DNA of 17,810 nt from SB21 sp964535295. Lineage in GTDB: Bacteria; CLD3; SB21. The translations under genes were made by a program, and so were the position numbers. Under the pieces are notes generated by a model that was not told the DNA's origin, did not search any database, and saw only the letters and a list, made by a program, of their open reading frames with translations. The stretch covers positions 1-17,810 of the forward strand of contig CAZHUW010000055.1 of the NCBI GenBank assembly GCA_964535295.1. Direction: 5' to 3'. Shown here piece after piece: positions 1 through 8,900 of the stretch. The stretch's first letter is position 1. Each line of letters begins with the position of its first letter.

Positions 1-1037
1 ACTGTTCGGACGGGGATTTCAATTATGAGATTTTGCGCATGCCGATGACGTCGGAATTATTTCGAGGTATCCGGATCATTTTTGCTGCCGTTCAGATCTT
101 GTGGCAGTATATTCGGTTCCGTCCGGATGTCATCTGGGCATCTTCATTCGGCGGGTGCAGAGCAATAGGTTTGCTGGATTTTCTCCGGGTCCCGTGGATC
201 GGAACGATTCATGGCGGAGGCATTATCCGGTGCCGTCAGTATGGCCGTCATTTTCTGAATGAGTGGACGCTTCGCATGGGAGAGCAATTTATCTATCAGG
301 CTAAGTGCATTGTTACGGTGAGTCAGGAAGCGAAGAAACTCATCCGTTCTCTTTTACCGGAATCTTTTTCATCAAACGAGCCGCGCGTCATCTATAACGG
401 TATTGAATGCGAACCCGGAAAATTTGTTCGTAAAGAAGAGGCGTTGTCTCGTCATCCCGAATTCAAGGATATGAAGGTTATTCTCACTGTAGGCCGGCTG
501 GTAAGGGCTAAAGGACACGACATAACGATGCATGCCATTCACCGTCTGTGTGAAACCGATAAGAACATCTGTTATCTTATAGTGGGCGAGGGTCCTGAAA
601 AAAAGAATCTGATGACGATGTCGCGTGATCTTGCTCTTGGAAAACAGGTTGTGTTTACGGGATATGTCAGCCAAACTGTGCTGGAGGACTATTACGCCTT
701 ATGCGACCTATTTGTCATGGCAGGACGGGAGACGGAAGAATTTATCGAAGGATTCGGTCTTGTCTTTATTGAAGCCTCTATGCGCGGGAAGCCGGTCATC
801 GGTACGCGTGTAGGTGGGATCCCGGAGGCCATTGAACACGGGTTGACCGGATTAGTTATCGAACCCGGAGATCCGGAAATTCTTGCCCAAAACATTCACG
901 ATTTATTAAATGATCCGACCCGGTCGAAACAATTTGGCGACAGCGGCAGGCAGTGGGTTCATGACCGGTTTACTACGGACGCTATGGCAAAACAAAATGC
1001 GGACCTGTTGTCTGAGATTGCGCTGAATTTGAAATAG
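1..1037 (+). CDS. GT4-family glycosyltransferase, 5' end missing
   Basis: The C-terminal bulk of a GT-B fold glycosyltransferase that would transfer a sugar from a nucleotide-sugar donor, most likely for polysaccharide or glycoconjugate assembly at the inner membrane. The frame is open from base 3 with no stop, and the first visible residues (SDGDFNYEILRMP) fit the interior of the N-terminal acceptor domain. The apparent TTG at 33 and ATG at 39 are therefore internal and the real start lies upstream of the window. Visible motifs are GTIHGGG, VTVSQEAKKL, VIYNGIE, the donor-domain opener LTVGRLVRAKGH, VGEGPEKKNL, and the EX7E pair (Glu codons at 747 and 771 in EGFGLVFIE) followed by GKPVIGTRVGGIPEAIEHG. 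These are hallmarks of GT4. Acceptor and donor sugars cannot be read from the sequence. It is convergent with the lipoprotein gene, 48 bp away. Confidence 0.9.
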   Translation, partial: CSDGDFNYEILRMPMTSELFRGIRIIFAAVQILWQYIRFRPDVIWASSFGGCRAIGLLDFLRVPWIGTIHGGGIIRCRQYGRHFLNEWTLRMGEQFIYQAKCIVTVSQEAKKLIRSLLPESFSSNEPRVIYNGIECEPGKFVRKEEALSRHPEFKDMKVILTVGRLVRAKGHDITMHAIHRLCETDKNICYLIVGEGPEKKNLMTMSRDLALGKQVVFTGYVSQTVLEDYYALCDLFVMAGRETEEFIEGFGLVFIEASMRGKPVIGTRVGGIPEAIEHGLTGLVIEPGDPEILAQNIHDLLNDPTRSKQFGDSGRQWVHDRFTTDAMAKQNADLLSEIALNLK

Positions 1038-1085
1038 ACCTGATCAACATGAAAAAAAGTGTTTTGAGGATTTTCCTTACGGATC

Positions 1086-2756
1086 TTAGATCTGAAATCG
1101 GAAAGCCAGCAAGACTCTTTTTCGATTAGGATCAATGATCGGCGTCACGCTCCAACTCTGCCGCGCGTTGTATTCACGAACGGAAGAAGGAGTTGTATAT
1201 AGACTGTAGATCACGCCGGTCCCAATTGTGAACACTCCGACGTAAAATAAAGGATTGGGATCCTGGTTCTTAGGCGTCATAAGCGATCCTAAACCCATGA
1301 CCCCCGCGCCGCCCAGCCGTATACCCAAACCGATCAGCGTGCGTCTTGTGTCGCGGGCATAAAAATTTCCGATCGATGGCGCAATCAGCACGGCGTAGCC
1401 TCTTGGAATATTTTTTAGTTCCTTACTCGGAAGGTCGTGTGATGCCAGATAAAGAGGAAGCCCCATGTTGGCGACCGTCCAGGATAAGGCGCCAAACGTT
1501 GTTTTCTGAGGTATCTCAATCTGATCTTTTTTCAAAATGACCGTTTGATGCTTCTGTTTCGTAATGTCGACCTGCGTCACAGCCTGAACCGTATTTGCTT
1601 TAAGTACGCCCGCGGAAGTGTCAGGGATGTCGGCGGTATCTTTCTTTAGAGCAAAGACGGTGTCCGTTTGAATCGCAACGGTCCTTATTTTTTGACGTAG
1701 GTTCGATTTTGGCCCGATCGGTTCGTGAAAAATGACCGTGATCCGGGTGTCATGATCCGCAGCGGATGCGCCTGTTGCTAATCNNNNNNNNNNTCCGGCC
1801 ATGGCCACCACACCTACAATAGTTCCTGCCATTACCGCTGCTCCAATTACCATACCTTCATTGTCCTCTTCATTCTGGGATTTCTTCTGAGCAGAAGTAA
1901 TCATTTTGACGCCGATAACACAGGCGGCTATCCCGGCGACGGTCAGGCCGATCGTTCCGCCTCGAACGGCATCACGGGTATCGGGTTTTTTGATGATGTC
2001 CACGGACTGTACGCTTGAAAACAGTACAGACATTTTTTTCTGTGAACCCAGGTCGGTCCAGGTCATGACCGAATCCGAAATGTGAAAATCATGGCCGGCA
2101 AGGGCCGCACTGTCAAGACGTAAAAGTAGTCCGCTTCGTTTGTAAGCAAGGAAATTAAAGTCCTCAATGTTTTTAGACGTTTGATCCGTATAATCAATAA
2201 TTTGATGGGGCATCTTATTGTAGTTCTTTGACGAAGCCGGCAAGCGGCTCTGATTCGGTGGGAGGTCGGGTATCGAATCTATTTTCATTTGATCCTGAAA
2301 AAGGAATTTCGTCAAAGAAGATTTGGATAATCCGATCGCCGTGCCGACAGCTCCTCCGATAACCGGCAGCGCTAAAAATTCAGCTCCTGATGCTTCAGGG
2401 TTCTGCAGAGTCAGAAAAGTTCCGACGGCAAGTCCAAGAAGCGAAAATGCGCCGACTTGTACCCGTCCTGCCTTCTTTGTAAATTCAACGGATCGTATCT
2501 GAGAAAGGGGTATTTCGAACGTTTGTTTAGAGGGGAGCAATGCGCCAAACAACGTAGAATCAGAAATCCGCATATTCTCGGCCAACACACTCGTACCATC
2601 CATTCTATAAATAGTGCCCTTGAGATCAAATGCCTGCGTATTAAAGTCACTGTGCTGAGAGAATGCGTTCTCTCTATAGTTGATCACGCGGCTGGAGGAA
2701 CAGGACAAAACAAGGAAGGATATTATGCTGGTAAGAATAGCAAGATTTGTTCTCAT
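1086..2756 (-). CDS. Large lipoprotein of unknown function with two related halves
   Basis: I do not recognise this protein as a named family. It opens with a short hydrophobic signal ending in LVLSC (Cys19), a lipobox followed by SSS, so it should be a lipidated envelope protein. Two segments resemble each other: roughly residues 45-125 (ISDSTLFG, then QIRSVEFTKKAG, then a Gly/Ala-rich hydrophobic stretch) and roughly 205-320 (ISDSVMTW, then SVQSVDIIKKPD, then another Gly-rich hydrophobic stretch). This looks like an internal duplication of a beta module plus a glycine-rich hydrophobic hairpin. The C-terminal 150 residues contain further glycine-rich hydrophobic stretches and end in RKRVLLAFRFQI. 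A 10-N assembly gap lies inside the gene, so four residues are unknown and the true length could differ. No Shine-Dalgarno sequence is evident before the ATG. It lies 69 bp downstream of the four-helix membrane protein and may be the last gene of that operon. Confidence 0.75.
   Translation of the reverse strand: MRTNLAILTSIISFLVLSCSSSRVINYRENAFSQHSDFNTQAFDLKGTIYRMDGTSVLAENMRISDSTLFGALLPSKQTFEIPLSQIRSVEFTKKAGRVQVGAFSLLGLAVGTFLTLQNPEASGAEFLALPVIGGAVGTAIGLSKSSLTKFLFQDQMKIDSIPDLPPNQSRLPASSKNYNKMPHQIIDYTDQTSKNIEDFNFLAYKRSGLLLRLDSAALAGHDFHISDSVMTWTDLGSQKKMSVLFSSVQSVDIIKKPDTRDAVRGGTIGLTVAGIAACVIGVKMITSAQKKSQNEEDNEGMVIGAAVMAGTIVGVVAMAGXXXXLATGASAADHDTRITVIFHEPIGPKSNLRQKIRTVAIQTDTVFALKKDTADIPDTSAGVLKANTVQAVTQVDITKQKHQTVILKKDQIEIPQKTTFGALSWTVANMGLPLYLASHDLPSKELKNIPRGYAVLIAPSIGNFYARDTRRTLIGLGIRLGGAGVMGLGSLMTPKNQDPNPLFYVGVFTIGTGVIYSLYTTPSSVREYNARQSWSVTPIIDPNRKRVLLAFRFQI
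1784..1793. other. Assembly gap of ten N inside the lipoprotein gene
   Basis: Ten consecutive N bases. Both flanks read as coding in the same frame if exactly ten bases (or any number equal to 1 modulo 3) are missing. Ten is probably a placeholder length, so the residues here and the continuity of the gene are unproven. The flanking protein sequence is a glycine/alanine-rich hydrophobic segment. Confidence 0.99.
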
Positions 2757-2825
2757 ATTAAATTCTATGAGATAAAAAAATTTTCTCGTCTATGCCATAA
2801 GAAAATGGCGTTGATTATCGACGCG

Positions 2826-3419
2826 TCATGATGGCGTTCCCGTTACTCGTGTGTTGAACAGCTCTTCAAGTCTTTCTTTATTTGGAAATGTCAGGATGAC
2901 AAAACCGATAAGGATACACGCGGTGATCCCATTGAGCCAAATAGAAGGGGTTTCGTATATCGTCCCGTTGGTAATGCCGATCATACAAATGACCAGACCG
3001 AATAACGCCGGCGCTTCGAACATCGCCAGGCGAACGATCAGCGCGGAACGGATCATGGCCAGAATTTTTTCTCCGTTGTTAGTAATGACCCGACCCTGGG
3101 CATCTTTGATCTCTTTGATCATGCCGCCCTGAAGCGCTGAAGGCCCGAGGAGCAGGTTAAATACCACGCGCGCCACCGTGTACACACCGGCCGCGAGCAT
3201 GATATGCGCCAGCGTGAGAACTTTGATCAGGTCGTACGCATCCTTAAGTTCGCGCGGGCCGGCGGGAACGGCCTGACTCGAATAAAGAAAAAACACAATG
3301 CCCATGAACATGACCACACCCAGCGCAATTGCGCCGTGGATGATCTGGAATACGCGTATATTCTGAGGCGTGAGCGCGGATTGGAATTCAGTTAGAGTAA
3401 CTGCGGAGAGAGAATTCAT
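2826..3419 (-). CDS. Four-helix integral membrane protein, unknown function
   Basis: A 197-residue protein with four predicted membrane segments at about residues 24-46, 67-91, 128-150 and 160-178. An amphipathic loop between helices 2 and 3 (about 92-125) contains GPSALQGGMIKEIKD. Helix 3 carries a conspicuous buried acidic residue in RLAMFEAPALFGLV, flanked by Arg130 on the entry side. The N-terminus (AVTLTEFQSALTPQN) is soluble. There is no signal peptide or recognisable catalytic motif, and I cannot name a family. The start is well supported: a GGAG Shine-Dalgarno sits 7 nt before the ATG. It lies 54 bp downstream of the beta-barrel gene and 69 bp upstream of the lipoprotein gene, all on the same strand, so co-transcription is plausible. 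Confidence 0.8.
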   Translation of the reverse strand: MNSLSAVTLTEFQSALTPQNIRVFQIIHGAIALGVVMFMGIVFFLYSSQAVPAGPRELKDAYDLIKVLTLAHIMLAAGVYTVARVVFNLLLGPSALQGGMIKEIKDAQGRVITNNGEKILAMIRSALIVRLAMFEAPALFGLVICMIGITNGTIYETPSIWLNGITACILIGFVILTFPNKERLEELFNTRVTGTPS

Positions 3420-3473
3420 GATTGATCTCCTGTATTAGAGTTACATCTTAAAACTATCGGTTTCAATTAAAAA

Positions 3474-4067
3474 TTAACCAAAAAGAAAATTCAATCCCGC
3501 GGATGTGACCCACAGGCTTTTTTCCCCGGCCGTACCCAAATGTATCAGGATCAGTTTACCTGATGACGGTTTAAAACCGGCAGAAATGGAGAACGATACA
3601 ATACGTGGGATGCCGGAATTTATTCTATCTAAACTGAATGATGTTCCCATTCCAATTTCCTGCCCAAAAACAAAATGTTTTGTATTGACCGCAAGAAATG
3701 AAAGACCGAATCCGATGGCCAAACTGTGTTTCCCGTATTTCTCTTTATTGCCGTAGCGGATGTAGCTTACGTCTACGATCGGAGCAATAGCATTATCGCC
3801 GTACAATTCGGCTCCGCACGCAAAATAGCCGGTCGAGGCATGATCCGCCGATATTTTTCCCGCCGAAAAAACAAATTCGGCGCTTTTAGTAAAGCCGGTA
3901 GTTAAACCAAAACTCTCGGAAGATTCGCCGGATCCCTGTGCAAAAGATCCTCCCAGGCCTAGAGAAAATCCCTGAGCTTTGTCCATATATCTGCGCTGAG
4001 CAACCAAAATATCGGTTTCACATACAAACAGAAGAATCAAACAGAGAGCGAATGTTTTCAACAGCAT
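3474..4067 (-). CDS. Small exported outer-membrane beta-barrel protein
   Basis: A 197-residue protein with a classical signal peptide (hydrophobic core LLKTFALCLILLFVC, probable cleavage after LVA before QRRY). The mature part consists of alternating polar and hydrophobic short strands rich in glycine, such as FSLGLGGSFAQG, LAIGFGLSFLAV and VSFSISAGF. It ends in LNFLFG, close to the aromatic C-terminal signature of outer-membrane barrels. About eight strands could be drawn, the size of an OmpA/OmpW/OmpX-type barrel, but no specific family is recognisable and no enzyme motif is seen. It starts only 17 bp after the stop codon of the dihydroorotate-dehydrogenase-like gene, so it is almost certainly in the same operon. 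The Shine-Dalgarno is weak (GGA about 7 nt upstream). Confidence 0.7.
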   Translation of the reverse strand: MLLKTFALCLILLFVCETDILVAQRRYMDKAQGFSLGLGGSFAQGSGESSESFGLTTGFTKSAEFVFSAGKISADHASTGYFACGAELYGDNAIAPIVDVSYIRYGNKEKYGKHSLAIGFGLSFLAVNTKHFVFGQEIGMGTSFSLDRINSGIPRIVSFSISAGFKPSSGKLILIHLGTAGEKSLWVTSAGLNFLFG

Positions 4068-4084
4068 TTCTGTCCAATTACAGT

Positions 4085-5098
4085 TTAATTATGATAGAGC
4101 AGATCGTCCGTCAGCGTATAGGTGCTGAGCGCTTTCATGTAATTGGCGCGTTCGAACGCGGCAGGATCGGCCACCGATTTCTGGCTCATGCTCCCCTTCA
4201 TTTGTTCCACGGATTCGTATTCATGTTCTTTCATCCAGGTTTCCATCCCGCGCAGCATTTCCGATATACGTCCAATACCGTTCTGCAGCAGAGTGGAACA
4301 AACCATCGTCAAATCGGCGCCGGCCATTAACATCTTAATGGCGTCCTCATGCGTGTGGATGCCGCCGGTGGCCGCTAAACTCGCTTTGATACGGCCGTGA
4401 AGGATGGCTACCCATCTCAGCGGAAGCCGCATCGCCTGCGGCGTACTGAGGATCACATTCGGAACGACCTCCAGTTTTTCCAGATCGATATCGGGTTGAT
4501 AAAAACGGTTGAATAATACCAGCGCATTAGCGCCGGCATCGTCGAAACGTTTGGCCATATTGGACATCGAAGTAAAGAACGGGCTCACTTTGACCGCAAC
4601 GGGTATTTTAAGGTTTTTGACCGAACGTACGATATTGAGATAACGTTCTTCAAGCTGATCTGCCGTTTCATTGACGTCGGCAGCAACGTAGTACATATTC
4701 AGTTCGATCCCGTCCACGCCGGTTTCCTGTATCTTGCGGGCGTAATCCAGCCATCCGTTATTCGACGCGCCGTTAAGGCTGGCGATGATCGGAATGTTGA
4801 CCGCTTGCCGTGCGCGGCGCACGTGTTCCAGGTACTCGTCCGGTCCGTGATTGTATTTCTGCATATCCACGAAGTAGGAAAGCGCTTCCGAAAAACTTTC
4901 CGTACCGTGGGTCATGTGGTAGTACAACTGCATGGATTCATGCGTGATCTGTTCCTCAAACAAGGAATACATCACGATCGCCGACGCGCCGGCATCTTCC
5001 ATCCGCCGGATATTGCCGAGATCCTTGGAGAGAGGGGAAGCCGAAGGGACGATCGGGTTCTTTAATTTCATGCCCATATAGGTCGTGGACAAGTCCAT
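4085..5098 (-). CDS. Dihydroorotate dehydrogenase-like flavoprotein with atypical active site
   Basis: A TIM-barrel FMN protein of 337 residues resembling class 1 dihydroorotate dehydrogenases and PreA. Visible family signatures are LKNPIVPSASPLS (about 12-24), IIASLNG with Asn109, the strand VAVKVSP with Lys170, and the phosphate-binding ATGGIHTHEDAIKMLMAGAD (about 243-262). In true class 1 enzymes the strand GxELNxSCPN supplies the catalytic Cys or Ser; here it reads GIELNMYYVAADVNE (residues 130-144), so that base is absent. It therefore probably does not make orotate. It belongs to a DHOD-like subgroup that, from general knowledge, is often found beside pyruvate:ferredoxin oxidoreductase genes; its substrate is unknown. 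The start has an AAAGG Shine-Dalgarno 7 nt upstream. It lies 43 bp after tonB and 17 bp before the barrel gene. Confidence 0.88.
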   Translation of the reverse strand: MDLSTTYMGMKLKNPIVPSASPLSKDLGNIRRMEDAGASAIVMYSLFEEQITHESMQLYYHMTHGTESFSEALSYFVDMQKYNHGPDEYLEHVRRARQAVNIPIIASLNGASNNGWLDYARKIQETGVDGIELNMYYVAADVNETADQLEERYLNIVRSVKNLKIPVAVKVSPFFTSMSNMAKRFDDAGANALVLFNRFYQPDIDLEKLEVVPNVILSTPQAMRLPLRWVAILHGRIKASLAATGGIHTHEDAIKMLMAGADLTMVCSTLLQNGIGRISEMLRGMETWMKEHEYESVEQMKGSMSQKSVADPAAFERANYMKALSTYTLTDDLLYHN

Positions 5099-5141
5099 GT
5101 GAGTACCTTTCAGTTATATGTTGATACTTTGGTCTGTATTC

Positions 5142-5897
5142 TCAATTTAGTTTAAAAATGAACGGATAGGTGATCCATACTTTTACGGCGCGGTTCCCGT
5201 TGATCGCCGGTTTGAATTTCGTACTGTAGATCGCATCCATTGCCGATTGATTAAATATTTCATCGCCTTCTATGATAACCGCTTTCGTAACATTGCCATT
5301 CTCATCCACTAATGCTTTGATCACGACCTTTCCTTCAACATTCGCTTTTCGTGCCAGCGAAGGATATTCAGGCACGCCCCGCTGGATGATCACGGGTAAT
5401 TGTTCGACCGCTACAAATTCGTCGATCGCGGGGTCGTCATTGTTCAGCAGTTCGATGGGCTGACTGATGTCAACCCTGATCTCGTCTCCACCGTCGCCCA
5501 GAAAAGAAGGCGCGATGATCGCCGCTTTTATTTCCTCCTGCGTTTGTATCGTTTGATCCGGTATCGCCTGATCATCCGGAACGATGATCGGGATGCCGGT
5601 CGCCGGTTTGATCACCTCCGGCGTTTCAATTTTTACGCTGATCGGCGGCGGCAGGTCCTGAAGCGGCGGCGCGTTTAACAGTTCATTGGCGCCGACAAAC
5701 CGCACGGTGCGTATCGAATCGTCGGTGAACCAGTGCGTGCCCGCGTAATAAATGCCGATGCCGGTTACATGCAGTCCTACGGCGAGGACCAGGCCTTTGA
5801 TCATATTGGCCGCATAAACTTTTTTCAGGATAAATCGGCTGCCGGTTTGATCGCCGTATCCTTCGATAGTCTCAATATTGAACGCTGTGATAAACAT
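5142..5897 (-). CDS. tonB: TonB-family energy transducer
   Basis: A 251-residue protein with the TonB plan: a short cytoplasmic N-terminus, one membrane helix at about residues 33-51 (MIKGLVLAVGLHVTGIGIYY), a proline-rich periplasmic linker (PPLQDLPPP, then VIKPATGIPIIVP), an acidic spacer, and a C-terminal TonB domain of about 80 residues beginning VPEYPSLARKANVEGKV and ending WITYPFIFKLN. It would transmit proton-motive force to outer-membrane receptors or similar machinery. A GTG one codon upstream (5900) is possible, but ATG at 5897 is preferred because AGAGG lies 5 nt before it and only 2 nt before the GTG. No exbB, exbD or TonB-dependent receptor is visible in the window. It follows nifJ by 27 bp and is very likely co-transcribed with it, which is an unusual partner. 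Confidence 0.9.
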   Translation of the reverse strand: MFITAFNIETIEGYGDQTGSRFILKKVYAANMIKGLVLAVGLHVTGIGIYYAGTHWFTDDSIRTVRFVGANELLNAPPLQDLPPPISVKIETPEVIKPATGIPIIVPDDQAIPDQTIQTQEEIKAAIIAPSFLGDGGDEIRVDISQPIELLNNDDPAIDEFVAVEQLPVIIQRGVPEYPSLARKANVEGKVVIKALVDENGNVTKAVIIEGDEIFNQSAMDAIYSTKFKPAINGNRAVKVWITYPFIFKLN

Positions 5898-5924
5898 CAC
5901 CGCCTCTTTACAAACCTGCAGGTA

Positions 5925-8900
5925 TTAATGGTCCGACAGGTCTTTCCCGTTACCGTCGTAATGCAGCGTCGCCATTTGTTCGTAAAAATGCCAGCGCTTA
6001 TTGATATCGTCCTGCGCCTGCGCGGCCAAAACCTTCGCTTCTTCCGGATTGCTCATGGACAACATCTTATAGCGCGTTTCATTATATGCATAATCTTTGA
6101 ATGAGATGCTCGGCGCTTTGGAATCGAGCACGAGCGGATTCTTGCCTTCCAGTGCCAGCATCGGATTGTAACGGTACAGCGGCCAGTGTCCGCAATCCGT
6201 TGCCGCTTTCTGCTGATGCAGGCCGAGTCCCATATTGATGCCGTGCGCGATGCAATGGCTGTATGCAATGATGATCGACGGCCCGTCATAGGCCTCGGCT
6301 TCCATAAAGGCTTTGACCGTCTGGGTGTCGCTGGCGCCCATCGCAACCTGCGCCACATACACATGGCCGGCGCTGATCGCCATAAGGCCGAGGTCCTTTT
6401 TGGAAACGCGTTTTCCGGCCGCCGCAAATTTGGCCACCGCCGCGCGGTTCGTTGACTTGGACATCTGCCCGCCGGTATTGGAATAAACTTCGGTGTCGAG
6501 TACCAGTATATTCACATTTCGTCCGGATGCGAGCACGTGGTCGAGTCCGCCGTAACCGATATCATACGCCCAGCCGTCGCCGCCGACGATCCATACGCAT
6601 TTCTTAACCAATACATCGGCCAGCGTCAGAAGCGATTTGGCATCGGAGGAATTGATCGATGTCAATTTTTTCTTCAGCGTTTCCACGCGTTCCCGCTGAT
6701 CGTGAATATCCGACTCGTCAACTTGTTTGGCGGTCAATATCGACTGTGCAAGATCGTCGCCAACCTGCGAAGCTAATTTCTGAAGTAACTCGCGGGCAAA
6801 TTCATTTTGTTTATCCAGCGTAAGGCGCATGCCGAGCCCGAATTCCGCATTGTCTTCAAAAAGCGAATTGGACCATGCGGGGCCGCGCCCTTCTTTGTTC
6901 TTTGCCCACGGCGTGGTCGGCAAATTGCCGCCGTAGATAGAGGAACAGCCCGTCGCGTTGGCAACGACCGTGCGGTCGCCGAAAAGCTGGCTGAGCAGTT
7001 TCAGATACGGCGTCTCGCCGCAGCCGGAACAGGCGCCGGAGAATTCGAACAGCGGCTGCAGGAATTGCGAGCCTTTGACGGATCCGGCGTTAACGTTGCG
7101 GCGGTCGATCTCGGGCAGATTGAGGAAATAATCCCAGTTGGTGCGTTCGTTCTCGCGCAAAGGCGCCTGCGGAACCATGTTGATCGCCTTGAGGCGCGTT
7201 TCTTTTTTGTTCTTCGCGGGGCAGACATCCACGCAGATGCCGCAGCCCGTGCAGTCTTCCGGCGCAACCTGTATCGAATACATCATGCCCGGATATTCTT
7301 TACCTTTGTACGACGTGGATTTGAACGTCGCCGGTTTGCCGGCCAAGGCTTTCTCATCATAAACTTTGATGCGGATCGTAGCGTGCGGGCAGACGAGAGC
7401 GCATTTATTGCACTGGATACAAACCGTCGGGTCCCATTCCGGAATTTCCAAAGCGATATTCCTCTTTTCCCACTGCGCGGTGTCGCTCGGGAATGTGCCG
7501 TCGACCGGCATCGCGCTCACGGGCAGATCGTCGCCGAGTCCCGCAATGATCTTTGCCGTCACGTTCTTCACAAAATCCGGCGCTTTCGATGATACCACCG
7601 GCGGCAGTTCGATCTTGCTGGTAACCGATGCTGGAATTTTCACTTCATGTAAATTGGCCAGCGTCTGATCGACGGCATTGAAATTGATCCGCACGATCTC
7701 TTCGCCTTTTTTGCCGTAGGTTTTCTGAATGGACGCTTTGATCGCTTCGATCGCCTTATCGCGAGGAAGAATGCCGGAGATCGCGAAGAAACACGTCTGC
7801 ATGATGGTGTTGAATCGCCCGCCCATGCCGGTTTCCTTGGCAACTTTATAGCCGTCGATCACATAGAATTTCAGTTTTTTCTCAATGATCTGTTTCTGCA
7901 TCGTGCGCGGCAGCTGGTTCCATACCTCGTCTTTGCCGAAGGGGCTGTTGAGCAGGAATGTTCCGCCGTCGACGATGGTCTTCAGCATGTCGTATTTTTC
8001 GAGGAAGGTGAATTGATGGCACGCGACAAAATTGGATGAATTCACAAGATACGACGACAGGATCTGTTTCGGCCCGAAGCGTAAATGCGAGATCGTGACG
8101 GAACCGGATTTCTTTGAATCGTAAACGAAATATCCCTGCGCATAGTTGTCCGTGTCTTCGCCGATGATCTTGATCGAGTTCTTGTTTGCGCCCACGGTGC
8201 CGTCCGCGCCGAGTCCGTAGAACAATGCCCGCACGACGTCTTTGCCTTCCGTCGTCAGCGACGGATCATAACTCAGACTGGTGTGCGACACGTCGTCGTT
8301 GATGCCGATGGTGAAATGATTCTTCGGCTGCGGCTTGGCCAGTTCGTCATAAATACCTTTGACCATCGCGGAGGTGAATTCCTTCGAAGACAATCCGTAA
8401 CGGCCGCCGATCACTTTCGGGAATGCGAAAGGCAGTTTGCCCTCGCCCATCGTCTCCGTCAAAGCGGTCAGCACATCCTGATACAGCGGTTCGCCGGCGC
8501 TGCCGGGTTCTTTCGTGCGGTCGAGAACGGCAATCTTCTTTACGGTTTTCGGGATGGCCTCGATGAATTTATTGATCGCGAACGGCCGGTAGAGATGCAC
8601 TTTGAGAACGCCGACCTTTTCGCCTTTATTCATCAGGTAATCCACCGTTTCCTGCGTGGTCGTGGCGCCGGAACCCATGATGATAATGACGCGTTCCGCA
8701 TCGGGCGCGCCGTAATAATCGAACAAATGATATTGACGCCCGACGATCTTGGCGAATTTATCCATGGCCTTCTGAACGATGTCCGGGCACTTGGCATAAT
8801 ACGGATTCACCGATTCGCGTCCCTGGAAGAATACGTCCGGATTCTGCGCGGAACCGCGCATGACAGGGCGATCCGGCGAGAGGGAACGCATGCGGTGCGC

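Noticed and set aside
6807..7592. 261-codon open frame on the plus strand opposite nifJ
   Set aside because: It is antisense to the iron-sulfur and TPP region of a clear full-length PFOR; its translation is Arg/Ala-rich with no recognisable motif, as expected of an opposite-strand shadow.
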